Assembly: GCF_001049495.1 (NCBI RefSeq)
Contig: NZ_CDWI01000001.1
Span: 186,001 to 250,000 of the forward strand
DNA length: 64,000 nucleotides
Origin: Microbacterium sp. 3J1
GTDB taxonomy: Bacteria > Actinomycetota > Actinomycetes > Actinomycetales > Microbacteriaceae
Reading direction: 5' to 3'
How positions within the stretch are numbered: position 1 is the stretch's first letter; each line of letters begins with the position of its first letter. Below the pieces are notes generated by a model, which saw nothing but the letters and a program-made list of their open reading frames with translations, did not search any database and was not told where the DNA came from. Both the position numbers and the translations under genes were made by a program. This document shows, in pieces, positions 27,149-36,975 of this stretch.

Positions 27149-28188
27149 ACTCGCTCATCGCCACCCCTTTCGGCCCGAAGACGACGGCTGACGAGGTGCT
27201 CGACGGTGTGGACCTGACCGGACGCACCTACCTGGTGACAGGTGGCGCGTCCGGCATCGGCGCGGAGACGGTGCGCGCTCTGGCGCGCGCAGGCGGAAAC
27301 GTCGTGATCGGAACACGGCGCCCGGAACAGGCGGACATGCTCCTTCGCGAGTTCAGAGGCCTCCCCGAAGCGGGAGACGTCAGCGCCGCCGAACTCGATC
27401 TCGCCGATCTCGGTTCTGTGGATCGCTTTGTCGAGAACTGGAGCTCCCCGCTCGACGCAGTCATCGCCAACGCCGGCATCATGGCCCTACCCCGGCGTGA
27501 AGAATCCGCCGAGCACTGGGAACTCCAGCTGGCTACGAACTACCTCGGCCACTTCGCTCTGATGAGAGGACTCCGGCCGCAACTGGCAGCCAGCAGTGAC
27601 GGACGGGTGGCCATCGTGAGCTCCACCGCACACCTGCGCTCACCCATGCATTTCGAGGACCCGAACTTCGTGAGCCGTCCCTACGACCGATGGGCCGCAT
27701 ACGCGCAGTCCAAGACGGCAGACGTGCTGCTCGCCGTCGGGATCGCGGAGAGGTGGGCCGGCGACGGGATCACGGCGAACGCTCTCATGCCGGGGTGGAT
27801 CACCACGAACCTACAACGTCACCTCGACGATGACACGCTCCGGGCACTCGGTGCGATGAACGAAGCCGGGGAGCGGATCGAGCAGTCCTATTTCAAGACG
27901 CCTGCGCAAGGAGCTGCGACATCTGTTCTCGTTGCGGCCTCCCCGCTCGTCAGCGGTGTGACCGGTCGCTACTTCGAGGACAACCAGGAAGCCGCGACGA
28001 TCGTCGACACCGAAGGCCACAGTGTCGGCGTCGCGGCGCATGCGCTCGACCGTGAAGCTGCCCAGCGCCTGTGGGTGTTGGGTGAAACCACGCTCGAGCG
28101 ACGCGAGCCGCGGCGTGCGTCGATGCCGGCGGTCACGACGAAGGGGCGGATGCCGCAGCATCCGCCCCTTCGTCGTGTCGACACCTGA
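27145..28188 (+). CDS. Short-chain dehydrogenase/reductase with unusual C-terminal extension
   Basis: 347 residues. Cofactor motif TGGASGIG at 32-39, NAG as IANAGIM, catalytic Ser in IVSSTAHL and YAQSK. It is of the retinol-dehydrogenase/light-dependent-reductase-like SDR branch with Arg in IGTRRPEQ favouring NADP(H). The last ~20 codons run straight through a perfect 20-bp hairpin (28134-28177) that looks like a terminator, so the natural stop was probably lost and the tail (about from ERREPRR) is non-native. Translationally coupled to the PfpI gene. Confidence 0.9.
   Translation: MNSLIATPFGPKTTADEVLDGVDLTGRTYLVTGGASGIGAETVRALARAGGNVVIGTRRPEQADMLLREFRGLPEAGDVSAAELDLADLGSVDRFVENWSSPLDAVIANAGIMALPRREESAEHWELQLATNYLGHFALMRGLRPQLAASSDGRVAIVSSTAHLRSPMHFEDPNFVSRPYDRWAAYAQSKTADVLLAVGIAERWAGDGITANALMPGWITTNLQRHLDDDTLRALGAMNEAGERIEQSYFKTPAQGAATSVLVAASPLVSGVTGRYFEDNQEAATIVDTEGHSVGVAAHALDREAAQRLWVLGETTLERREPRRASMPAVTTKGRMPQHPPLRRVDT
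28134..28177 (+). terminator. Terminator-like hairpin lying inside the SDR reading frame
   Basis: CACGACGAAGGGGCGGATGC (28134-28153) is perfectly complementary to 28158-28177 around the loop CGCA. The stem is 20 bp. No T-tract follows. Confidence 0.7.
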
Positions 28189-28213
28189 TGTGCCGCTTCG
28201 ACGAACCTGATCC

Positions 28214-28423
28214 CTACGACATGCTCCGAGGACAGTTCGAGCGCGCCGGGGTGCTCCTGAGCAGTCGAAGCCTTCGGTGCTTGGTGCCACCGATCCCGGC
28301 CTCACTCGCCACGCGACGGATGCGCTTCTCCCCCATCGCTGTGCGCAGATTCACGACGAACTGCCTTGCCGCCTCGCCCGCCGGATCAGGGGACGGCTCA
28401 TCCGTCCACGCGTTGGTGAGGTC
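28214..28423 (-). pseudogene. Remnant of an XRE-type regulator gene
   Basis: A 70-codon open stretch between two stops, without a usable start. It encodes DPAGEAARQFVVNLRTAMGE then KRIRRVASEAGIGGT, which matches the N-terminal part of an actinobacterial HTH family; after that the similarity ends (frame decay or deletion). Similarity is judged from memory of the family, so moderate confidence only. It sits between the SDR and nrdF, next to the SDR's lost stop, suggesting a past rearrangement. Confidence 0.45.
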
Positions 28424-28510
28424 CTAGGGAGTGGGGTGCGGCGGGCAGAGCGAAGCGTCTAAGGCTTCTTCGAGGAGTGCTATCGTGCGGAGGTCCGGCC
28501 ACTTCAATGG

Positions 28511-28541
28511 TGTGCGGCGCCGCATTGCGCGACGCCGCACA
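28511..28541 (-). terminator. nrd operon terminator candidate
   Basis: TGTGCGGCG (28511-28519) and CGCCGCACA (28533-28541) form a 9-bp stem directly after the nrdF stop. Confidence 0.6.
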
Positions 28542-28547
28542 ACTGAC

Positions 28548-29573
<1,026 letters not shown>

Positions 29574-31718
29574 TCAGAGCATGCACGAGACGCACTCGGT
29601 CATGTCAGTGCCCTCGAGCGCCAGCTGACGCAGACGGATGTAGTAGATCGTCTTGATGCCCTTGCGCCATGCGTAGATCTGGGCCTTGTTGATGTCACGC
29701 GTCGTGGCGGTGTCCTTGAAGAACAGCGTCAGCGACAGGCCCTGGTCGACGTGCTGCGTGGCGGCGGCGTACGTGTCGATGACCTTCTCGTAGCCGATCT
29801 CGTACGCGTCCTGGTAGAACTCCAGGTTGTCGTTCGTCATGAACGGCGCCGGGTAGTAGACGCGGCCGAGCTTGCCCTCCTTGCGGATCTCGATCTTCGA
29901 CGCGATCGGGTGGATCGACGACGTCGAGTTGTTGATGTACGAGATCGAGCCGGTCGGAGGCACCGCCTGGAGGTTCTGGTTGTAGATGCCGTGCTCCTGG
30001 ATCGACGCCTTCAGCGCCACCCAGTCCTCCTGCGTCGGGATGTGCTTGCCCGCGAAGAGCTCCTTGACCTTCTCGGTCTCGGGCACCCAGGCACGCTCGA
30101 TGTACTTGTCGAAGAACTCCCCCGACGCGTACGTCGAGTCGGCGAAGCCGTCGAAGGCCTGCTTGCGCTCGATCGCGAGGTTGTTCGAGGCGCGCAGCGC
30201 GTGGAACAGCACCGTGTAGAAGTAGATGTTCGTGAAGTCGATGCCCTCTTCGGACCCGTAGTGGACGTGCTCGCGAGCGAGGTAGCCGTGCAGGTTCATC
30301 TGCCCGAGGCCGATCGCGTGCGAACGGTCGTTGCCGTCCTCGATCGAGCGGACCGAGCGGATGTGGCTCTGGTCGCTGACCGCGCTCAGCGCACGGATCG
30401 CCGTCTCGACGGTCTGACCGAGGTCATCGGCATCCATCGACAGCGCGATGTTCATCGAGCCGAGGTTGCAGGAGATGTCCTTGCCGATCTGGTCGTACGA
30501 CAGGTCGTCGTTGTACGTGGTCGGCGTGTTCACCTGCAGGATCTCGCTGCAGAGGTTGGACATGTTGATGCGGCCCTTGATCGGGTTGGCCTTGTTCACC
30601 GTGTCCTCGAACATGATGTACGGGTAGCCCGACTCGAACTGGATCTCGGCGATGGTCTGGAAGAACTCGCGCGCGTTGATCTTGGTCTTCTTGATGCGCG
30701 GGTCGTCGACCATCTCGCGGTACTTCTCGGTGACCGAGATGTCGCCGAAGGGGACGCCGTAGACCTTCTCGACGTCGTACGGCGAGAAGAGGTACATGTC
30801 CTCGCCGTTCTTGGCGAGCTCGAACGTGATGTCGGGGACGACGACACCCAGCGACAGCGTCTTGATGCGGATCTTCTCGTCGGCGTTCTCACGCTTGGTG
30901 TCGAGGAAGCGCATGATGTCGGGGTGGTGCGCGTTGAGGTACACCGCGCCGGCACCCTGACGGGCTCCGAGCTGGTTGGCGTAGCTGAAGCTGTCTTCGA
31001 GGAGCTTCATGACGGGGATGATGCCGGAGGACTGGTTCTCGATCTGCTTGATCGGTGCGCCGGCCTCGCGGATGTTCGAGAGCAGCAGCGCCACTCCGCC
31101 ACCGCGCTTGGAGAGCTGGAGGGCGGAGTTGATGCCGCGGGCGATCGACTCCATGTTGTCTTCGATGCGCAGCAGGAAGCAGCTGACGAGCTCGCCGCGC
31201 TGGGCCTTGCCCGCGTTGAGGAACGTCGGGGTCGCGGGCTGGAAGCGACCGGAGATGATCTCCTCGACCAGTGCGACGGCGAGCTGCTCGTCGCCGTCGG
31301 CGAGGCCGAGGGCCGTCATCACGACGCGGTCCTCGAAGCGCTCGAGGTAGCGCTTGCCGTCGAAGGTCTTCAGCGTGTAGCTCGTGTAGTACTTGAAGGC
31401 GCCGAGGAACGTCTCGAAGCGGAACTTCTTGCCGTACGCGAGGTCGTTGAGCTTCTGGATGAACTCGAGCGAGTACTGCTCGATGACCGCCGGCTCGTAG
31501 TACTCCTTCTCGACCAGGTAGTCCAGACGCTCCTTGAGGGAGTGGAAGAACACGGTGTTCTGGTTGACGTGCTGGAGGAAGTACTCGCGGGCCGCGCGCT
31601 TGTCGGCGTCGAACTGGATCTTGCCGTTCGCGTCGTACAGGTTCAGCATCGCGTTGAGGGCGTGATAGTCCAGACCCTCATAGGTCGGGTTCATCTTGAA
31701 CGCCACCGTATCCGTCAC
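29574..31718 (-). CDS. nrdE: Ribonucleotide reductase class Ib, alpha subunit NrdE
   Basis: Catalytic subunit reducing NDPs, 714 residues. Active-site cysteines lie in ELVSCFLL and the finger loop NLCSEI; the C-terminal redox pair is ECVSC, which NrdH regenerates. The start is GTG 31718, overlapping the nrdI stop as GTGA with AGGAG 7 nt upstream; the in-frame codon at 31757 would place 13 extra residues inside nrdI. No N-terminal ATP-cone is seen, as expected for class Ib, so allosteric activity control by dATP is absent. Confidence 0.98.
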   Translation of the reverse strand: MTDTVAFKMNPTYEGLDYHALNAMLNLYDANGKIQFDADKRAAREYFLQHVNQNTVFFHSLKERLDYLVEKEYYEPAVIEQYSLEFIQKLNDLAYGKKFRFETFLGAFKYYTSYTLKTFDGKRYLERFEDRVVMTALGLADGDEQLAVALVEEIISGRFQPATPTFLNAGKAQRGELVSCFLLRIEDNMESIARGINSALQLSKRGGGVALLLSNIREAGAPIKQIENQSSGIIPVMKLLEDSFSYANQLGARQGAGAVYLNAHHPDIMRFLDTKRENADEKIRIKTLSLGVVVPDITFELAKNGEDMYLFSPYDVEKVYGVPFGDISVTEKYREMVDDPRIKKTKINAREFFQTIAEIQFESGYPYIMFEDTVNKANPIKGRINMSNLCSEILQVNTPTTYNDDLSYDQIGKDISCNLGSMNIALSMDADDLGQTVETAIRALSAVSDQSHIRSVRSIEDGNDRSHAIGLGQMNLHGYLAREHVHYGSEEGIDFTNIYFYTVLFHALRASNNLAIERKQAFDGFADSTYASGEFFDKYIERAWVPETEKVKELFAGKHIPTQEDWVALKASIQEHGIYNQNLQAVPPTGSISYINNSTSSIHPIASKIEIRKEGKLGRVYYPAPFMTNDNLEFYQDAYEIGYEKVIDTYAAATQHVDQGLSLTLFFKDTATTRDINKAQIYAWRKGIKTIYYIRLRQLALEGTDMTECVSCML

Positions 31719-32176
31719 TGAGTCGGCTCCTGCCTGCTCGTCAACTGCGGTACCCACCGTCGCTCCAATCCGTCGCTCACGCGATCAACATCGTCTTGTG
31801 TGCCGAAGATCTCGAGCCGATACAAGTGAGGCACGTGGCACTTGCGGCTGATGATGTCACCGGCGAGACAGAACGAGTCGCCGAAGTTGGTGTTGCCCGC
31901 AGAGATGACTCCGCGGATATGACGCCGGTTGCGCTCGTCGTTGAGGAATCGGATGACCTGTTTGGGCACCGCGCCTCGTTCGACGCCGCCCCCCTCACCC
32001 CCGCCATAGGTGGGGGTGACCAGGACGTAGGGCTCGTCGACGACGAGCTCTTCGTCCTGCCGGTGAAGGGGGATGCGTCGGGCCGGAAGCCCGAGCTTCT
32101 CGACGAAGCGCGCGGTGTTACCCGACGCGCTCGAGAAGTAGACCAGGAGCGGCGCAGCGGTCGCGACGGCGCTCAT
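31715..32176 (-). CDS. nrdI: NrdI, flavodoxin-like activator of NrdF
   Basis: 153 residues. FMN-binding loop [17 protein letters not shown] at the start and [11 protein letters not shown] in the middle, both signatures of NrdI. The protein supplies superoxide/peroxide for assembling the Mn(III)2-tyrosyl radical in NrdF. It starts 6 bp after nrdH and overlaps nrdE by 4 bp, giving tight stoichiometric coupling. Confidence 0.96.
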   Translation of the reverse strand: MSAVATAAPLLVYFSSASGNTARFVEKLGLPARRIPLHRQDEELVVDEPYVLVTPTYGGGEGGGVERGAVPKQVIRFLNDERNRRHIRGVISAGNTNFGDSFCLAGDIISRKCHVPHLYRLEIFGTQDDVDRVSDGLERRWVPQLTSRQEPTQ

Positions 32177-32182
32177 GGGCGA

Positions 32183-32416
32183 TCACGCCAGACGCGAGGC
32201 GAGCTCGTCGATCTTGTCGGGACGGAAGCCCGACCAGTGGCCCTCGTCGGTGACGACGACGGGTGCCTGCATGTAGCCGAGCGACTTGACCTGCTCGAGG
32301 GCTGCCGGGTCCTCCGACAGGTCGAGGATCTCGTACTCGATGCCCTTGGCGTCGAGCGCGCGGTAGGTGGCGTTGCACTGAACGCAGGACGGCTTCGTGT
32401 AGACCGTGATCGACAT
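32183..32416 (-). CDS. nrdH: NrdH glutaredoxin-like electron donor
   Basis: 77 residues with the redox site CVQC at 11-14 (KPSCVQCNAT) and the C-terminal SGFRPDKI motif characteristic of NrdH proteins, which are reduced by thioredoxin reductase. ATG 32416 is chosen over an in-frame codon at 32434 because GGGGAAG lies upstream and the fold begins SITVYTKP. First gene of the nrdHIEF operon. Confidence 0.97.
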   Translation of the reverse strand: MSITVYTKPSCVQCNATYRALDAKGIEYEILDLSEDPAALEQVKSLGYMQAPVVVTDEGHWSGFRPDKIDELASRLA

Positions 32417-32490
32417 CTTTTCGCTTCCCCTCACATCTCTGGCCCGCTTCTCGTCGGGCTGCTTTCCGGTAGACCCTCACCGGGATCTCA

Positions 32491-32506
32491 ATACTACATA
32501 TGGGTA
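32491..32506 (-). promoter_or_regulatory. NrdR-like box overlapping a possible -10 of nrdH
   Basis: The 16-mer ATACTACATATGGGTA matches 8 of 10 core positions of the NrdR consensus CWATATATWG. On the minus strand TAGTAT (32491-32496) could be the -10 of nrdHIEF. A clear second box, normally required for NrdR, was not found. Confidence 0.35.
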
Positions 32507-32552
32507 CGGACATTCGGGGTGACCACAAGGGGTAGTAGTTACATCCGTGTAG

Positions 32553-32728
32553 TTTTCCACCGCTCTCCACTGATACAACACAGGTTGTCCACCGTTTCTT
32601 CCACAGGCTGAGCCCTCGGGCAGCGGCCTCCGAACCGCGAGAAATCGCGGCTGTGAAGAAGCTGGGCGAGATCCATCCACAGGGGCGACCCTACGAGGGG
32701 GTTCTGACATTCCGATTCCTGTGGAAAC
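32553..32728. promoter_or_regulatory. Cluster of DnaA-box-like sequences upstream of nrdHIEF
   Basis: Six TCCAC cores in 176 bp: TTTTCCACC (32553-32561), CTCTCCACT (32563-32571), TTGTCCACC (32585-32593), TCTTCCACA (32597-32605), CCATCCACA (32673-32681) and GTTTCCACA on the minus strand (32720-32728). The actinobacterial DnaA box is TTGTCCACA. Several match 7-8 of 9 positions. Confidence 0.5.
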
Positions 32729-32804
32729 TGCATCCCGGCGTGTCGCGGCGTGTCGCCGAGCACCCCCTTCTGCGACCGCCTCCGGCTCCCGGTAGCGTTG
32801 AGTC

Positions 32805-34013
32805 GTGGCGGGATATCGGGACCTTCTTCGCACGCCGGGAGTGGCGCGCATGATCGCGGCTCAGCTGACCGCTCGCTTCCCCAACGGGATGAGCTCCCTC
32901 GCGATCCTTCTGCACGTCGAGCAGCAGACAGGATCGTACGGATCGGCCGGCCTCGTGCTGGCGGCGACCAGCGTCGGCCAGGCCGTCGCAGGCCCGATCA
33001 CGAGCAGATGGATGGGCGCCTGGGGAATGCGCCGCGTGCTCACGCTCACCCTGAGCATCTGCGTCGTCGCCATCCTCGGACTCGCCCTCCTCCCCCTCTC
33101 CGTTCCCGGGTACATGGTGCTCGGAATGATCGCCGGACTCTCCACTCCGCCGATCCAGGCCGCGGTGCGCACCATCTACCCCAAGCTCGTCAACGCGAAG
33201 CAGCTCACACCGCTGTTCTCCCTCGACGCCTCCCTGCAGGAGATCATCTGGGTCATCGCGCCCGTCGTCATCACCCTCGTGTCGACGCAGATCGGCACGG
33301 CGGAGGGCCTGCTGCTCGTCGCCATCGTGCTCGTCGGTGGCGGAGCGTGGTTCATCCTGTCGCCCGAGGTGGGCCGCGTGCGCATCCCGCGCAGCCGCAA
33401 CGCCCTCGGCACGGTCGTCCTCAAGCCCCCGGTGCTGCTGGCCACGGTCGTCGGCTTCCTCCTCATCGGCGCCTGCTCCGCGGTGGAGGTCGGCGTCGTC
33501 GCCACCTTCGAGCACGGCAGCCTCGCCGCCGGACTCGTGCTCGCCGTCTTCTCGGTCGGCAGCCTCGCGGGCGGTCTCGCCTTCGGCCACATCCCGATCG
33601 GCCCCTGGGCGATGGCGCGCCGCCTGCTCATCGTGACGGTCGGACTCTCGCTCACGATGTTCTCCCTCAACGAGTTCTGGCTCGGCGGCACCCTCATCGT
33701 CGCCGGCATCGGCATCGCCCCCGCTCTGGCCGTGCTCTTCGCCATCACCTCCGCGAGCGTCAAGTTCAGCGAGACCGCCGAGGCCTTCGGCTGGGCCGGC
33801 ACGGGTCAGCTCATCGGAGCGGCCGCCGGGTCGGCCGTCGCCGGATTCCTCGTCGACGCGACCGATCCCCGCGGCGCCTATCTCGCGGCGACCCTGTTCG
33901 CCGCGGTCGGTCTGATCGTCGCGATCGTCTTCGTGCGCTCCTTCCCCGATCTGCGTCACCGCGACGCGAGTCCCCACCCCGATACCGAACCACTGGCGGT
34001 CACCCCTTCATGA
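32805..34013 (+). CDS. MFS transporter
   Basis: 402 residues, about twelve membrane helices in two halves. The N-terminal half has ILLHVEQQTGSYGSAGLVLA and the MFS loop SRWMGAWGMRR between helices 2 and 3. The sequence resembles sugar-efflux/multidrug MFS proteins with small actinobacterial homologues, but no substrate signature is visible. The stop overlaps the ATG of a PfkB kinase, so the pair could be uptake and phosphorylation, or efflux of a sugar acid. The GTG start follows TAGCGT by 6 nt (leaderless pattern). Confidence 0.9.
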   Translation: MAGYRDLLRTPGVARMIAAQLTARFPNGMSSLAILLHVEQQTGSYGSAGLVLAATSVGQAVAGPITSRWMGAWGMRRVLTLTLSICVVAILGLALLPLSVPGYMVLGMIAGLSTPPIQAAVRTIYPKLVNAKQLTPLFSLDASLQEIIWVIAPVVITLVSTQIGTAEGLLLVAIVLVGGGAWFILSPEVGRVRIPRSRNALGTVVLKPPVLLATVVGFLLIGACSAVEVGVVATFEHGSLAAGLVLAVFSVGSLAGGLAFGHIPIGPWAMARRLLIVTVGLSLTMFSLNEFWLGGTLIVAGIGIAPALAVLFAITSASVKFSETAEAFGWAGTGQLIGAAAGSAVAGFLVDATDPRGAYLAATLFAAVGLIVAIVFVRSFPDLRHRDASPHPDTEPLAVTPS

Positions 34014-34921
34014 GCCCGGCTCCCTCCCCCACCCCCGTCCCCGAGGTCGTCTGCGTCGGCGAATCCATGGGCCTCGTCACGGCCCTCGGCGCACCGCTCG
34101 CCGAGACGGAATCGGCCGCCCTCGGCCTGGCCGGCGCCGAAGGCAACGTCGCGGTCGGACTCGTCGCAGCCGGGCGCACCGCGGCATGGGCCTCCCGGCT
34201 CGGCGATGATCCGATCGGCATCCGCATCTCCACCGAACTTCAGCGGCGAGGGGTGGAGCTCTGGGTGGAGACGGATGCCGATGCCCCGACCGGCGTCATG
34301 TTCAAGGACCCCGGCACCGAGTCGTCGTCCGTGTACTACTACCGCCGAGGCTCCGCGGCGTCCCGCATGGCCGCGGGATTCCTCGACGCCTCGCGCCTCG
34401 CCGGCGTCCGGGTCGTGCACACCACCGGCATCACTCCCGCGCTCTCCGAGTCCTGCCGCGCCATGGTTGACCGGCTGTACGTCGACGCGAGAGCAGCCGG
34501 CGCCCTCGTCTCGTTCGACGTGAACGACCGGCGCGCGCTGTGGACGATGGAGGATGCGGCCGCGACGCTGACCCGGTTCGCGGATGCCGCGGACATCGCC
34601 TTCGTCGGCCGTGACGAGGCGGAGCGGATCTGGGGCACGGCGACTCCTACCGAGATCCGCGCGCACCTCCCCCACTGCGGCCTCCTCATCGTCAAGGACG
34701 GCGACATCGGAGCGACGGCGTTCCCCGGCGACGACGAGCCGGTGTTCGTCCCCGCTCCGCGAGTCGAGGTCGTCGAACCGGTGGGCGCCGGTGACGCGTT
34801 CGCCGCGGGGTTCCTCGCCGCCACGCTCGACGGCGCCGCACTCGCCGATCGCCTCGCCGCGGGGCACGCGGCGGCCGCGCGCGTGCTCACCACGCACGGC
34901 GACCTGCCGCCGCTGGGCTGA
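34010..34921 (+). CDS. PfkB family carbohydrate kinase (KDG-kinase-like)
   Basis: 303 residues of the ribokinase fold. N-terminal VCVGESMGLVTAL, substrate lid region AGAEGNVAVGLVAAGRTAAW, and the C-terminal signature EPVGAGDAFAAGFLA with the catalytic Asp in GAGDAF. The N-terminus and size resemble 2-keto-3-deoxygluconate kinases. It is translationally coupled to the MFS gene by ATGA overlap. The phosphorylated substrate is not identified. Confidence 0.92.
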   Translation: MSPAPSPTPVPEVVCVGESMGLVTALGAPLAETESAALGLAGAEGNVAVGLVAAGRTAAWASRLGDDPIGIRISTELQRRGVELWVETDADAPTGVMFKDPGTESSSVYYYRRGSAASRMAAGFLDASRLAGVRVVHTTGITPALSESCRAMVDRLYVDARAAGALVSFDVNDRRALWTMEDAAATLTRFADAADIAFVGRDEAERIWGTATPTEIRAHLPHCGLLIVKDGDIGATAFPGDDEPVFVPAPRVEVVEPVGAGDAFAAGFLAATLDGAALADRLAAGHAAAARVLTTHGDLPPLG

Positions 34922-34975
34922 CCGGGCGCCGCCCGCGCCCCGCCTCACGTCCGCCGCCGGTCGTAGGCTGGGATC

Positions 34976-35734
34976 ATGCCTGCTCCGCTCACCCTGCCCC
35001 GCCTCGCGTGGGGCGACCCGTCGGCCGGTCGATACGCTCTGCTCGTGCACGGACTCGGCTCATCCGGCGCGCTGATGTGGCGGCTCGGCGACGCGCTCGC
35101 GACCGCGGGCTGGCACGCCACCGCCGTTGACCTGCGCGGGCACGGCGACGCACCGCGGGCACTCGACTACAGCGTCGAGGCGTACGGAGCCGACCTGGCG
35201 GCGACGCGACGGGACGACGGAGAACCCTGGGATGCCGTGATCGGCCATTCCCTCGGCGGCGCCGCGAGCACGGTCGCCGCGGCATCCGCACCCGCGTGGA
35301 CCCGCCGTATCGTGCTTCTCGACCCCGCGATCCTCGTCGGCGGCCGGGACGCGAAGATCGTCCGCAAGAGCCAGGAGCGCGCGTTCGCCGACAACCGCGT
35401 CGAGCTCGTGCAGCAGGAGCATCCGCACTGGCATCCGCAGGACTGGGAGCTCAAGGTCGACGCCGTGCATCGCGCGAGCGCCTGGGCCGTCGAGCAGACG
35501 AGTGTGCAGAACACTCCGTGGGACGTCACCGCCCATGCCGCCCGCCTGACGGTGCCCACGCACGTCATCGCGTCGGATCCCGCGGTCTACAGCATCTTCA
35601 CCGGCGAGGTCGCCGAATCCGTGCTCGACGCCAACCCCCTCCTCACCCTGTCGGTCGTCGAGGGGGCGGGGCACTCGCTGCACCGGGACAAGCCGGAGGA
35701 GACAGTCCGACAGCTGAGAGAGGCCCTCGCGTGA
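34976..35734 (+). CDS. Alpha/beta hydrolase
   Basis: 252 residues of the canonical alpha/beta fold: oxyanion-hole segment LVHGLGSSGALMW, DLRGHGDAPRA, nucleophile elbow GHSLGG and the catalytic His in VEGAGHSLHRD near the C-terminus. Acts in the cytoplasm on an unknown ester, lactone or C-C bond. Start ATG follows TAGGCT by 6 nt with no Shine-Dalgarno sequence. The stop overlaps the acyl-CoA dehydrogenase GTG as GTGA, so the two are co-expressed. Confidence 0.92.
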   Translation: MPAPLTLPRLAWGDPSAGRYALLVHGLGSSGALMWRLGDALATAGWHATAVDLRGHGDAPRALDYSVEAYGADLAATRRDDGEPWDAVIGHSLGGAASTVAAASAPAWTRRIVLLDPAILVGGRDAKIVRKSQERAFADNRVELVQQEHPHWHPQDWELKVDAVHRASAWAVEQTSVQNTPWDVTAHAARLTVPTHVIASDPAVYSIFTGEVAESVLDANPLLTLSVVEGAGHSLHRDKPEETVRQLREALA

Positions 35735-36891
35735 GCACGTTCGACCCGACCGCGTATCTGCCCGACGACCTGCTCGAGCGCATCCGCGAGCGCGCTCCGA
35801 TCCACGACCGCGACAACACCTTCCCCGAGCAGGACCTCGCCGAGCTGCGGGATGCCGGATACCTGGCGATCCTCGTGCCGTCCGAGCGCGGCGGAGCGGG
35901 CCTCGGGCTCGCGGAGGCGGCGATCCTGCAGCAGCGGCTGGCGACAGCCGCTCCGGCCACGGCCCTCGCGATCAACATGCACCTGGTGTGGACGGGTGTC
36001 GCGAAGGTCTTCTCCGACCGCGGCATCCACGGCCTCCAATTCGTGCAGGAGGGCGCGGTCGCCGGAGAGGTGTTCGCGTTCGGCATCAGCGAGGGCGGCA
36101 ACGACCTGGTCCTCTTCGCCAGCGACACGGACGCGCGCCCCGTCGCCGACGGCGGCTACTTGTTCACCGGCACGAAGATCTTCACCTCCCTCGCCCCCGT
36201 CTGGACGAAGCTCGGCCTGCACGGGCTCGACACGACGAGTCCCGATGCGCCGAAGCTCGTCTTCGCCTTCGTCGAACGCGACGACGCGGTCGTCACGGGC
36301 GATGATTGGGACACCCTGGGCATGCGCGCCACGCAGAGCAGGACCACGCGGCTGGACGGCGCGACGGCGGATGCCGCACACGTCGTGCGCCGCATCGACC
36401 CGGGGCCCAACCCCGACCCGATCGTGTTCGGGATCTTCTCGGTGTTCGAGATCCTGCTGGCGTCGGTCTACACGGGCGTCGCCCGACGCGCGCTCGACCT
36501 CGCCGTCCTCACCGCGAAGAAGAGGAAATCGAAGAAGACGGGTGCGGCGTACAGCCAGGACCCGGACATCCGCTGGCGAATCGCCGACATGGGGCTCGCC
36601 TACGACGCGCTGCCTCCGCAGATCGCGGCCCTCGCGCGGGACGTCGATGAGAGCGCCGATCACGGGGCCCGATGGTTCACCCTGCTCTCGGGCGTCAAGC
36701 ACCGGGCGATCACGACCGCGAAGCACGTCGTCGATCAGGCGATGCTCGTCGCGGGCGGCGGGTCGTACTTCTCCTCGAACGAGCTGTCGCGGCTGTACCG
36801 CGACGTGCTGGCCGGCGCGTTCCACCCGTCCGACCCGGAGTCGGCGCACGCGACGGCGGCGAGCGCCTGGCTGGGCCCGATCGAGTCCTGA
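35731..36891 (+). CDS. Acyl-CoA dehydrogenase family protein
   Basis: 386-residue flavoenzyme. The N-terminal helical domain contains LRDAGYLAILVPSERGGAGL, the central beta-domain FAFGISEGGNDLVLF and GYLFTGTKIFTSLAPVW, and the C-terminal helical domain binds FAD. The GGxxFSS segment near the end (AGGGSYFSSNELSRLYRD) occurs in acyl-CoA-dehydrogenase-like monooxygenases of the DszC/SfnC type as well, so it may be an oxygenase-type relative. GTG start overlaps the hydrolase stop. No electron-transfer flavoprotein genes are nearby. Confidence 0.88.
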   Translation: MSTFDPTAYLPDDLLERIRERAPIHDRDNTFPEQDLAELRDAGYLAILVPSERGGAGLGLAEAAILQQRLATAAPATALAINMHLVWTGVAKVFSDRGIHGLQFVQEGAVAGEVFAFGISEGGNDLVLFASDTDARPVADGGYLFTGTKIFTSLAPVWTKLGLHGLDTTSPDAPKLVFAFVERDDAVVTGDDWDTLGMRATQSRTTRLDGATADAAHVVRRIDPGPNPDPIVFGIFSVFEILLASVYTGVARRALDLAVLTAKKRKSKKTGAAYSQDPDIRWRIADMGLAYDALPPQIAALARDVDESADHGARWFTLLSGVKHRAITTAKHVVDQAMLVAGGGSYFSSNELSRLYRDVLAGAFHPSDPESAHATAASAWLGPIES

Positions 36892-36909
36892 CTCCAGTTC
36901 CGGTTTCGC

Positions 36910-36962
36910 CACTCTCAGAGCACGAATTCTGCGGATCCGGTTGCCGAGAGCCTCTGAGAGTG
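36910..36962. repeat. 11-bp perfect inverted repeat upstream of the Lrp gene
   Basis: CACTCTCAGAG (36910-36920) is inverted as CTCTGAGAGTG (36952-36962) around 31 nt. It begins 19 bp past the dehydrogenase stop and ends 14 bp before the Lrp start: either an imperfect terminator or an Lrp operator. Confidence 0.55.
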
Positions 36963-36975
36963 CGAGGATCGCACC

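Larger units (their letters stand above)
28189..28547. other. Gene-free interval between SDR and nrdF
   Basis: 359 bp with no intact gene. It holds the degenerate XRE remnant (28214-28423) and the nrdF terminator candidate (28511-28541). Nothing else was recognised. Confidence 0.6.
32417..32804. other. Divergent nrdH - MFS intergenic region
   Basis: 388 bp without a gene. It contains a possible nrd promoter with an NrdR-like box (32491-32506) and a cluster of six TCCAC-core sequences resembling DnaA boxes (32553-32728). At its right end TAGCGT (32793-32798) serves the MFS gene start. A short perfect inverted repeat ACAAC/GTTGT lies at 32575-32588. Confidence 0.6.

Noticed and set aside
32553-32728. 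Replication origin
   Set aside because: DnaA-box-like sites alone are not enough: there is no dnaA, dnaN or rpmH nearby and no AT-rich unwinding region; a promoter role fits better.
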